Part shown: in pieces, positions 1 to 6,080 of the stretch
Numbering within the stretch: the stretch's first letter is position 1
How the letters are laid out: every line of letters starts with the position of its first letter
Assembly (NCBI GenBank): GCA_903929065.1
Contig: CAIYTJ010000545.1
Coordinates: 1-7,121, forward strand
DNA: 7,121 nucleotides
Direction: 5' to 3'
Source: an uncultured Bacteroidales bacterium
GTDB lineage: Bacteria > Bacteroidota > Bacteroidia > Bacteroidales > Paludibacteraceae
The notes under the pieces: model-generated
The model's input: the letters and a program-made list of their open reading frames with translations, nothing else
Database searches by the model: none
What the model was told of the DNA's origin: nothing
Made by a program: the position numbers and the translations under genes

Positions 1-985
1 ATTGACGTTGTCCCTGGAAACCTGAAGCAATTGCATTATGACCAAGAGCCTCTTCACCAAAACCAAGTTCGCGTAATTTAGGATTACCAATCATTAAGTC
101 GCGAATAATCAATGTCATTTTCACTACAAATTCCCATTCCTTATCTAAAATTTCGCGTGATTTTGTAGTATGAGGTGGATTTGTATTTGGACCTTCGTTT
201 GATTTACAGTTTTTTACTGTCCAATCCATGGCCTTTTTAAATTCAACCGGATCAAAAATTCCTAATTTCTCCCGACGCAGAATTTCACTCATATCCACAT
301 ATTCGTTGCGCATTCCAAGATATTCCTGAAAGAAGTTAGCGTCAACAATTGAACCTGCAATACCCATTGAAACGGAACCTATTGAAAGATAAGACTTTCC
401 TTTCAATGTAGCTGCTGCAACACCAGCTTTGGCAAAGCGTAATAATTTTTCCTGTACATCGGCTGGAATTGAATTATCACCACCGTCCTGAACATCGCGT
501 CCATAAATTCCAAAAGCAGGCAAGCCTTTTTGGTTATGTCCTGCCAAAGCTGCTGCCAGATAAACTGCTCCGGGACGCTCTGTTCCGTTGAAACCCCAAA
601 CAGCTTTAATGGTATGCGATTCAACATCAATTGTTTCGCTGCCATAACACCAGCATGGTGTAACCGTGATAGTTACTGTAACGCCTTCTTTCTTGAATTT
701 TTCGGCACATGCAGCTGCTTCATCCACACGACCGATTGTTGTATCGGCAATCACACATTCGTATGGAGTTCCATCGCTGTATTTTAAATTAGAACTCAGA
801 AAATTGGCCAGATTAACAGCCATATTCATGGTTTGTGCTTCCAATGATTCACGCACACCACCCTGGCGGGCGTCAATTGTTGGGCGAATACCAATTTTCG
901 GATTACTTCCCTGTAAACGACCGATTTTGTCTTTTCTGATTTGTGTAGTTGAAGTGTATTCTCCTGTCATTGAACCTGATTTCAT
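1..985 (-). CDS. fucI: L-fucose isomerase, N-terminal 328 residues (gene runs off the left edge)
   Basis: The enzyme converts L-fucose to L-fuculose in the cytoplasm, the first intracellular step of fucose catabolism. The visible residues align closely with recalled E. coli FucI: PKIGIRPTIDARQGGVRES near the N-terminus, then TVTPCWCYGSETID, WGFNGTERPGAVYLAAALA, SIPADVQEKLLRFAKAG, KGKSYLSIGSVSMGIAGSIVD and a final GFQGQRQ. The family is about 590 residues long, so a little over half is present. The metal-binding Glu, Asp and His known in E. coli FucI (around residues 337, 361 and 528) lie beyond the edge. I chose the ATG at 985, giving MKSGSMTGEY; a second ATG at 970 is also possible. There is no obvious Shine-Dalgarno. 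The gene lies 82 bp downstream of the regulator gene, with a candidate operator copy in the gap. It may therefore be transcribed both by read-through and from its own promoter. Confidence 0.96.
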   Translation of the reverse strand, partial: MKSGSMTGEYTSTTQIRKDKIGRLQGSNPKIGIRPTIDARQGGVRESLEAQTMNMAVNLANFLSSNLKYSDGTPYECVIADTTIGRVDEAAACAEKFKKEGVTVTITVTPCWCYGSETIDVESHTIKAVWGFNGTERPGAVYLAAALAGHNQKGLPAFGIYGRDVQDGGDNSIPADVQEKLLRFAKAGVAAATLKGKSYLSIGSVSMGIAGSIVDANFFQEYLGMRNEYVDMSEILRREKLGIFDPVEFKKAMDWTVKNCKSNEGPNTNPPHTTKSREILDKEWEFVVKMTLIIRDLMIGNPKLRELGFGEEALGHNAIASGFQGQRQ

Positions 986-1029
986 GATTTATTATTTTTG
1001 AAGTTTATTTTATTTTTTAAAATTATTAT

Positions 1030-1047
1030 TGTGCTGAACTATGCTGC
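1030..1047 (-). promoter_or_regulatory. Candidate regulator-binding site before fucI (copy 1)
   Basis: The plus-strand sequence TGTGCTGAACTATGCTGC matches 16 of 18 bases of a site at 3759-3776 before the mutarotase gene, in the same orientation relative to the downstream gene. Within each copy a TGCTG-like pentamer recurs 10 bp later, about one helical turn. The site lies 45-62 bp upstream of the fucI start. I infer an operator for the GntR regulator encoded just upstream. No TAnnTTTG promoter box was found in this gap. Confidence 0.45.
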
Positions 1048-1067
1048 TTTTTGATAAAGAATTTGAA

Positions 1068-2054
1068 TTAAATCGATTTTCTAAGAATTAACTTTGTGGG
1101 AAGATACTCTTGTACAGGTTGTTTAGCTGTTACAAATCGAGCAGCCATTTCTCCCATTAGTCCAAAATCTATGCTTATAGCTGAAACTCCGTTTTCAATA
1201 ACTTCGAGGATTGGATTATCATTATAAGCAATCAATCCAATATCACTTCCAATTGAAAGTCTGGAAGCATCAGCATCTTTAATAATTTTCACCATATCTT
1301 CAGGTAAAATGCACAGATAGACCGTTCCTGCTTCAACTCCATGCCAGTCTGAATCTTTTCGGAAAACTTCGAATGCAAAATTATTTTCTTTACAAAACCG
1401 TACGAAATAATCAATAGAACTTATTGGATGACAAAGTTCTTCAGGGAAAACAAAAGAAAATTTTCGATATTTTTGCAATGAATTTTTGCACGAACAAAGA
1501 CAATCATAAAATGATTTATCAAAATCCTGACAAATATATGAATAAGATGACTTTTCAAAATTACCAAAATCCAGTAAAAGCAATTTGTTGCTTGGTATTA
1601 TTTTCAATGCATCCGAAAAATGTTCATTCGAAAAATTCATCACTACATACATGCTGTAATTCCCAATACTTTCTCTCACAATTGTTTCAAACAAATGTTC
1701 GTTGTATTGATGGAATATCAAATCAACTTTATAATTATCAGGCAAATTGGCAACAAACCGGTGATATAAATTTTGTTTAAATGACGAATAGGTGTCAAGC
1801 AAAAGTAATATCCGATTTACCTGGCCGGTAACAAAATAACCTTTTTGAGGAGTTGAATCAATCAATCCTCTTTTTTTTAATTCATTATATGCTTTAAAAA
1901 CCGTATCGCGCGAAACCTTGTGATTTGAGCTCGCTTCATTGATTGATTGCAAATTATCACCCACCTTCAATTTTCCCTGCATGATAGAAAGACTTATTCT
2001 ATCCGCAAGGATTTTGATTTTTGAAGAAGAATTTGAAAATTTAATTTGCGACAT
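1068..2054 (-). CDS. fucR: GntR-family transcriptional regulator, FucR-like
   Basis: This is a 328-residue DNA-binding regulator. Residues 12-75 form a GntR winged helix: ADRISLSIMQGKLKVGD, then VSRDTVFKAYNELKKRGLI, and a wing ending PQKGYFV. Residues from about 80 to the end resemble a LacI/periplasmic-binding-protein type effector domain, for example GLIAYNDNPILEVIENGVSA followed by ISIDFGLMGEMAA. This architecture is shared by the FucR regulators of fucose operons in Bacteroides. The position between fucP and fucI suggests it senses fucose or a catabolic intermediate and controls this operon; that is inferred, and the ligand is not visible in the sequence. The start lies 6 bp after the fucP stop, which implies co-transcription and possible feedback on its own expression. 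The length and fold look complete. The gene symbol rests mainly on context, because other sugar regulators share the domain layout. Confidence 0.85.
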   Translation of the reverse strand: MSQIKFSNSSSKIKILADRISLSIMQGKLKVGDNLQSINEASSNHKVSRDTVFKAYNELKKRGLIDSTPQKGYFVTGQVNRILLLLDTYSSFKQNLYHRFVANLPDNYKVDLIFHQYNEHLFETIVRESIGNYSMYVVMNFSNEHFSDALKIIPSNKLLLLDFGNFEKSSYSYICQDFDKSFYDCLCSCKNSLQKYRKFSFVFPEELCHPISSIDYFVRFCKENNFAFEVFRKDSDWHGVEAGTVYLCILPEDMVKIIKDADASRLSIGSDIGLIAYNDNPILEVIENGVSAISIDFGLMGEMAARFVTAKQPVQEYLPTKLILRKSI

Positions 2055-2060
2055 TGCGAA

Positions 2061-3314
2061 TTAGTTTTTTAGGATTCCGATAACTTTATGACCTCTAAGC
2101 GCGTAATATGCGATAAATGCAAAGAACGGAATAGGTGCTAAAAACCCGATTGACATTCCAAAATTATCAGCAATTAAGCCCATTAAAGGTGGAAATACAG
2201 CTCCACCAACAACTGCCATTACCAAAAAAGAGGATGCTCTTTTAGTTTGTGGTCCCAAATCTCTAATTGCCAACGCAAAAATTGTCGGGAACATAATCGA
2301 CATTACTAAAAACACCGAATAGAGTGAAATTAAAGATACCCAACCTAACTTCAGGCTCACCACCGGTAATAGAATTGCAGCTAATCCGGCACAAAATGCC
2401 AATAATTTGGTTGGTTTTACCAGCGACATTAAGTAACTACCACTTACCCTGCCAATCATAAATAAGGCAAATCCGATACTTAAAAAGTAAGGCGCTAACT
2501 TCACATCAAACCGTGGATGTTGTCCTGCATCAGTCACAAAATTAATAAGATAACTAAAAATTCCTGTTTGTGCAGCTACATATGAAAATTGAGCTATCAC
2601 TCCAAGTACAAAATGAGGTTGCTTTTTTAGTGGAATGTGAAAGGTTGGTTTTTCATCTGTTGTATCAACAAAGCCATGTGCGTGAACTTCATCTTCTTCG
2701 CTAATTTCAGGAAGTTTCAAGCGCATAAACACAAATGCAACAGTCAAAACCAATAATCCAATCACTAACATTGGCAAAATCGTAGAGTAAAATTTCTCTC
2801 CTTCCACTTCGCTCGTTCCGTTGTAAATATATAATGCAATAAGTGGTCCCAGTACCCATGCTAATCCATTAAAAGATTGAGAAAGGTTGATTCTTCTTTC
2901 GGCAGTTTCTCTTGGTCCTAATTTTGTAGTATATGGATTTGCTGCCGTTTCTAGTGTGGCCAAACCACAACCTAAAAGGAATAAACAGGTTAGAAAAAGC
3001 CAGAACGACTCAAATCCGGCTGTAGCAGCAATAAGTAATGCGCCTGAAGCAAAAAGGAATAACCCTAAAACAATTCCTTTTTTATATCCATATCGCTTCA
3101 TAAAAATACCGGCCGGAATAGCCATGCTGAAATAGGCACCGTATAATGCAAATTGAATAAAACTCGATTGCCATTTATGTAAATGTAAAATCTGTTGAAA
3201 ATGTTTGTCCAACGTATCCAACATTCCGTGAGCAAGTCCCCACAAGAAAAATAGTGAAGTGATAAAAATAAACGGAAGTTTGTATTCATTAGTGACAAGC
3301 TTTGGATGTGACAT
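2061..3314 (-). CDS. fucP: L-fucose/H+ symporter, major facilitator superfamily
   Basis: This is a 417-residue inner-membrane sugar permease with the hydrophobic profile of a 12-helix MFS protein. It imports L-fucose with protons. It follows E. coli FucP closely in the first half: FFLWGLAHGMLDTLDKHFQQ, SFIQFALYGAYFSMAIPAGI, the cytoplasmic loop MKRYGYKKG, then LETAANPYTTKLGP. The acidic residues equivalent to E. coli Asp46 and Glu135, which act in proton coupling and sugar binding, appear here as Asp33 and Glu122. A charged central loop, about residues 205-230, separates the two six-helix halves. The gene follows the mutarotase gene by 14 bp and precedes the regulator gene by 6 bp, so the three are almost certainly one transcript. 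Related Bacteroidota FucP-like permeases carry other sugars, but the adjacent fucI and a fucosidase remnant favour L-fucose. Confidence 0.93.
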   Translation of the reverse strand: MSHPKLVTNEYKLPFIFITSLFFLWGLAHGMLDTLDKHFQQILHLHKWQSSFIQFALYGAYFSMAIPAGIFMKRYGYKKGIVLGLFLFASGALLIAATAGFESFWLFLTCLFLLGCGLATLETAANPYTTKLGPRETAERRINLSQSFNGLAWVLGPLIALYIYNGTSEVEGEKFYSTILPMLVIGLLVLTVAFVFMRLKLPEISEEDEVHAHGFVDTTDEKPTFHIPLKKQPHFVLGVIAQFSYVAAQTGIFSYLINFVTDAGQHPRFDVKLAPYFLSIGFALFMIGRVSGSYLMSLVKPTKLLAFCAGLAAILLPVVSLKLGWVSLISLYSVFLVMSIMFPTIFALAIRDLGPQTKRASSFLVMAVVGGAVFPPLMGLIADNFGMSIGFLAPIPFFAFIAYYALRGHKVIGILKN

Positions 3315-3328
3315 AAAATGTGTGTTTT

Positions 3329-3703
3329 TTATAGATTAAATATTCGTTCCATTAAAGTCCATTTCTCAGAAGAAGTAGCTCCGGGCTTGGTAAGTTGAAA
3401 TTTTGACATAAATTCCTCCCATTCAGCCTGACGATTGAGAGTTGCAAGTTTTGTGAATGCCAAATCCCAATCAAATTCCGGTACAGTTTCAACAATCATA
3501 AAAAGCCGATTTTCGTTGATATAAATTTCCATATCCAAAATGCCGACTTCTAATATTCCCGCAGGAATTTCCGGCCATCGATTCTCGTTTTTATGCCAGA
3601 ATTTGTATTCCTCAATCAGTTTTGGATCATTTTTCAATTCCAATGTCTGGCAATATCGTCTTATTTGTTGATTACGTTGTTTTGAATGATAACCTTCTTT
3701 CAT
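3329..3703 (-). CDS. RhaM-family (DUF718) sugar mutarotase, probably acting on L-fucose
   Basis: This 124-residue cytoplasmic protein belongs to the L-rhamnose mutarotase family, which interconverts alpha and beta anomers of deoxy-sugars. The segment EEYKFWHKNENRWPEI aligns with EEYQRRHNPIWPEL of E. coli RhaM. That alignment places the family's catalytic Tyr and His at residues 33 and 37. The length is close to the family norm of about 105-110. The frame is open up to an ATG at 3805, but the 34 extra residues do not resemble the family and would run through a candidate promoter and operator. I therefore prefer the ATG at 3703. It is the first gene of the fucose operon, 14 bp before fucP. Context suggests it equilibrates fucose anomers for the isomerase; the sugar is inferred, and FucU is a different, unrelated fucose mutarotase. 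Confidence 0.85.
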   Translation of the reverse strand: MKEGYHSKQRNQQIRRYCQTLELKNDPKLIEEYKFWHKNENRWPEIPAGILEVGILDMEIYINENRLFMIVETVPEFDWDLAFTKLATLNRQAEWEEFMSKFQLTKPGATSSEKWTLMERIFNL

Positions 3704-3758
3704 AATTAGTTGAATAATTGAACAAATTCCATCGAATATAAAAGAATAATGAATTATC

Positions 3759-3776
3759 TGTGCTGAACTGTCCTGC
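3759..3776 (-). promoter_or_regulatory. Candidate regulator-binding site at the operon promoter (copy 2)
   Basis: The plus-strand sequence TGTGCTGAACTGTCCTGC differs from the copy before fucI (1030-1047) at only two of 18 positions, including an 11-base exact match. It lies 56-73 bp upstream of the mutarotase start. It directly abuts a TAnnTTTG-type -7 box and would cover the likely transcription start, the position expected for a repressor site. The binding protein is inferred to be the operon's own GntR regulator. Confidence 0.45.
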
Positions 3777-3783
3777 AAAAATA
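3776..3783 (-). promoter_or_regulatory. Possible -7 promoter box of the fucose operon
   Basis: Read on the minus strand this is TATTTTTG, matching the Bacteroidota housekeeping sigma consensus TAnnTTTG. It would start transcription about 65 bp before the mutarotase ATG at 3703. No TTTG or TTG lies at the expected 19-21 bp upstream, so the promoter is either weak or activator-dependent, or the match is fortuitous. Confidence 0.35.
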
Positions 3784-3805
3784 GATTGAATTTTTGAAAT
3801 ACCAT

Positions 3806-4159
3806 TATTTAATTTTTATGTTATACAACAGTAAATTAGAACTAAATACTTTTCTAAGACATTAATCAAATGATATTCATTCGATTACAACCGCATAATT
3901 AATTACCCGGATCATAACTGAACAGTATTGATAAATTATATTCTTCCCTGTGGAAATATTCTTTTTTAAATTCTTTCAAATTTTCATTTACATCTTAACT
4001 CCTAAAAAAAACAATTTGTTAAGCATTGGCACTGCAGAACAGTCATATTTTTTTATCAAATCGTCTGCTTCATTCAAAAAAAAATCAACTATTTTAAGGC
4101 ATTTGAATGAATATTACGCCATCTCAATATCATTCCAATCATTCTAAACCTATTCCGAA
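3806..4159. other. Divergent intergenic region between the fucose operon and the fucosidase remnant
   Basis: These 354 bases carry no convincing gene. The plus-strand frame at 3950-4147 is low-complexity (Phe, Ile, Ser, Lys) and looks spurious. Possible regulatory words include an imperfect inverted repeat, AATCAAAT at 3864-3871 with ATTCGATT at 3879-3886 (7 of 8 paired). Two ACTG...CAGT motifs occur at 3917-3926 and 4031-4043. The word GAATGAATAT occurs at 4105-4114 and in reverse at 3873-3882. I saw no clear TAnnTTTG box facing the fucosidase gene. Confidence 0.5.
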
Positions 4160-4849
4160 ATGAGAGTAATTTCAAATCAAAATCCATTAATTAAACCGTT
4201 TTTCAAACAACAATTCTATAGATTAGCTATGCTGTTGTTTTTTAGCACATTTTCTCTATTTCTTTCAGCAAAAGATTCGCCAAAAGTCGACAGCATTAAA
4301 CCAACAGTCACTCAACAAAAATGGAAGGATTTGAAGTTTGGTATGTTTATTCATTTTGGAATAAATACTTTTTATGATAAAGAATGGAGCGATGGGAAAC
4401 TTGATCCAAAGGGATTTAATCCAAGCGGACTAGATACTGACCAATGGTGTAAAGTTGCACGGGATGCGGGCATGAAATATATAGTTGTTATAACAAAACA
4501 CTGTGACGGTTTTTGTATGTGGCCAACTAAATATACCGATTATTCTATAAGTTCATCGCCATTTAAAGGTGATTATCTGAAAATGGTTGTCAAATCAGCC
4601 AGAAAATATGGTTTGCGGGTAGGTTTATATTATTCATTATGGGATAGTCATGAAAAGACACACGACAGCAATGAACCTGCCTATGTTGAATTTATGAAAA
4701 ATCAGCTGCGAGAGCTTTTGACAAATTATGGAGAAATTGATGAGATTTGGTTCGATGGATTTTGGAAAAAACAAAGATCGGGTTGGGAAACACCAATAAC
4801 TTACGAAACTGGATATTGCAATCACATGTTAGTAAAGAAAATAATTTAA
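4160..4849 (+). pseudogene. Alpha-L-fucosidase (GH29), C-terminally truncated remnant
   Basis: GH29 enzymes release terminal L-fucose from glycans by a retaining mechanism. The frame encodes 229 residues. Residues 1-37 look like a signal peptide, with a hydrophobic run MLLFFSTFSLFLSA and cleavage near residue 37; a start at Met24 is also possible. From residue 55 the sequence is a GH29 (beta/alpha)8 barrel: KWKDLKFGMFIHFGINTF, ITKHCDGFCMWPTKYTDYSI, GLYYSLWDSH and GEIDEIWFDG. Asp199 of WFDG is the expected nucleophile. Homology fades about ten residues later, after KKQRSGWE. About 20 unfamiliar residues and a TAA follow, whereas family members run to about 420-600 residues. The later barrel strands and the region carrying the acid/base are absent, and I could not find them in any nearby plus-strand frame. 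The product is probably inactive. An intact version would have supplied fucose to the divergent operon. Misassembly is the main alternative to genuine decay. Confidence 0.85.
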
Positions 4850-4919
4850 ACGCGAGTTACTGAGTATTGTTTTAAATCCTAATCCGGAGCATTGACAAAC
4901 ATATCAGCGCATAAAAAAA

Positions 4920-4951
4920 ATACCTGACAGGTATAAAAACCTGTCAGGTAT
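4920..4951 (-). terminator. Intrinsic terminator of the Fn3-like gene
   Basis: The arms ATACCTGACAGGT (4920-4932) and ACCTGTCAGGTAT (4939-4951) form a perfect 13-bp stem with a 6-nt loop. On the minus strand the stem is followed by eight T residues, the complement of A4913-4920. It lies about 40 bp after the stop at 4991, as expected for a strong Rho-independent terminator. In the plus direction there is no T tract, so it would stop plus-strand transcripts poorly. Confidence 0.88.
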
Positions 4952-4990
4952 CAATTGTCGGAATTCAAGAGAGAGTTATCAATTTCTAAC

Positions 4991-5614
4991 TTATCTTGGA
5001 ATAAATGCTACCGGTTCACTGGCAAGTCCCCAACCGTGGGTATTTCCTCCGTACACTCGGAAATAAATTTTTTGGCCGGCAACAAGATCTTTAATTTCAA
5101 GACGGTTCAAACTACCGAAATCAAGAGCCGTTTCCCAACTTTCAGCATCATCGGGCGTAGTGGTTGTTTCTACTTTGTAACGATCTGCATCGGTCAATGA
5201 ATCCATATAAATTTTGGCACTGCAAGTTGTACTTCCATCTTCAATTCGTTTAATCAGCGCTTTAGCCGGAACGTCATGTTGAACCGGTTCATTATTACAA
5301 TCAAAACCCGATTGCAAAATAATAGCTATATCGCCTTCAGCGGTCTGGTTCACATAAATCAAAAGAGATTTCAGCATTGTGTAAACCACATCAGTCTGAT
5401 CAATAACCGCCTGTGCCTTTATTTTGCTGCCATCCTTCGCCTTAATGGCAGCGTCTAATTTTGTTATTTCTGCTCCAAATGCCTCCAAAGTAGGTTTGGG
5501 AGCCGTAAAAATTGCTTTTGCTGCAAACATACTAGTGTATACTCTACCACCAAGATTATAAACTTTTTGTGGTTCTCTTGTTTTTAAATGCAGAACGGCT
5601 GAATTTGTTTTCAT
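4991..5614 (-). CDS. Hypothetical protein with a C-terminal fibronectin type III-like domain
   Basis: This is a 207-residue protein of unknown function. Residues about 40-95 look helical (PTLEAFGAEITKLDAAIKAK, then MLKSLLIYVNQTA). Residues about 132-207 look like an Fn3-type beta-sandwich: SAKIYMDSLTDADRYKVETT, Trp160 in ESWETAL, then LVAGQKIYFRVYGGNTHGWG and a closing SEPVAFIPR. It resembles a group of short Bacteroidota proteins that combine a helical N-terminal half with one Fn3-like domain; I recall this group only by pattern. There is no signal peptide, lipobox Cys or membrane segment, so it is probably cytoplasmic unless exported by an unusual route. It stands alone, with its own good promoter at 5645-5676 and a strong terminator at 4920-4951, so it looks like an independently controlled single gene unrelated to fucose use. 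The ATG at 5614 is about 30 bp after the promoter box. Confidence 0.82.
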   Translation of the reverse strand: MKTNSAVLHLKTREPQKVYNLGGRVYTSMFAAKAIFTAPKPTLEAFGAEITKLDAAIKAKDGSKIKAQAVIDQTDVVYTMLKSLLIYVNQTAEGDIAIILQSGFDCNNEPVQHDVPAKALIKRIEDGSTTCSAKIYMDSLTDADRYKVETTTTPDDAESWETALDFGSLNRLEIKDLVAGQKIYFRVYGGNTHGWGLASEPVAFIPR

Positions 5615-5644
5615 GTTATTTTATTTTAAAGATTAAACATAGTG

Positions 5645-5676
5645 CAAAATTATACGCCCACTTTATTTCGTGCAAA
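5645..5676 (-). promoter_or_regulatory. Bacteroidota-type promoter of the Fn3-like gene
   Basis: On the minus strand a TTTG (5676-5673) is followed, after 20 bp, by TAATTTTG (5652-5645). This fits the Bacteroidota primary sigma consensus TTTG-N19-21-TAnnTTTG. Transcription would start near 5638, leaving a short leader of about 25 nt before the ATG at 5614. It is the best promoter match in the window. Confidence 0.72.
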
Positions 5677-5688
5677 TTTTTTCGACTG

Positions 5689-5722
5689 AAAGCAGTCCGA
5701 AATTATAATTACGGACTGCTTT
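5689..5722. repeat. 34-bp near-perfect palindrome
   Basis: The outer arms AAAGCAGTCCG (5689-5699) and CGGACTGCTTT (5712-5722) are perfectly complementary. The centre AATTATAATT (5701-5710) is itself a palindrome, so only the A5700/A5711 pair is mismatched. It could form an RNA hairpin with an 11-bp stem on either strand. It lies between the Fn3-like gene promoter and the 42-bp repeat array. A long U tract is missing on both sides, so it may be a weak bidirectional terminator of read-through from the array, or a protein-binding palindrome. Confidence 0.8.
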
Positions 5723-5768
5723 GTGGAAATAAAGACTGTTTGAAGGGAATTTTAACCAATCTGACGGG

Positions 5769-6062
5769 TCAGAGTAAAAATGCGCGTCGTCATTTAAAAA
5801 ATATGATGGCTCAGAAAGAAAATGCGCATCTTACTATTTTCATTTGGAAGGGTCAGAATAAAAATGTGCGGCGTCATTTTAATAAGTTGAACGCTCAGAA
5901 AGAAAATGCGCACCTTACATTAAATAAACTGATGGTTCAGAGTGAAAATGCGCACCTTCATTTTTTCTTTTGGAACTCTCAGAGTGAAAATGCGCACCCT
6001 CCTTTTTTCTTTTCGAAGTGTCAGAGTAAAAATGCGTGTCTTTCCTTTTTATTTTTGAAGGT
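5769..6062. repeat. Tandem array of seven 42-bp repeats
   Basis: Seven units start at 5769, 5811, 5853, 5895, 5937, 5979 and 6021, each exactly 42 bp apart. Each has a conserved 20-bp core, best form TCAGAGTGAAAATGCGCACC (identical in units 5 and 6), and a 22-bp tail that is AT-rich and usually ends in GAA or GAT plus three bases. Units 1 and 3 share a GTCATTT tail start, and units 2 and 4 share TCAGAAAGAAAATGCGCA plus a CTTAC start. Units 5 and 6 agree at 37 of 42 bases. Degenerate traces lie on both flanks (tail-like sequence at 5747-5768, AAAATGC at 6066-6072). A plus-strand frame stays open across all units and would encode a 14-residue repeat, x-Q-S/K-E/K-N-A-H, but it has no plausible start. 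Differences between units are mostly amino-acid changing, so I treat the array as non-coding. The tails are mutually related, which argues against CRISPR. Confidence 0.93.
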
Positions 6063-6080
6063 GGGAAAATGCATTATATT

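Noticed and set aside
992..1000. Plus-strand TATTTTTG box just upstream of fucI
   Set aside because: It faces away from fucI with no plausible plus-strand gene downstream; chance match in AT-rich sequence.
666..1001. 111-residue plus-strand frame opposite fucI
   Set aside because: It lies antisense to a strongly conserved gene and shows no recognisable domain.
3704..3805. N-terminal extension of the mutarotase to the ATG at 3805
   Set aside because: The extra 34 residues do not resemble the family and would cover a promoter box and the operator-like 18-mer. The ATG at 3703 gives a family-sized protein.
3950..4147. 65-residue plus-strand reading frame in the divergent region
   Set aside because: Low-complexity Phe/Ile/Ser/Lys composition, no homology, no promoter box; it fits AT-rich non-coding DNA.
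4913..4951. Terminator for the fucosidase remnant on the plus strand
   Set aside because: The stem is shared, but the T tract exists only in the minus direction, so it is assigned to the Fn3-like gene.
4955..5200. 81-residue plus-strand frame opposite the Fn3-like gene
   Set aside because: Antisense to the better supported gene, which has its own promoter and terminator.
5769..6062. CRISPR array with 20-bp repeats and 22-bp spacers
   Set aside because: The tails between cores are related to each other instead of unique, the repeats vary, both parts are too short, and no cas gene is present. It is a diverged tandem repeat.
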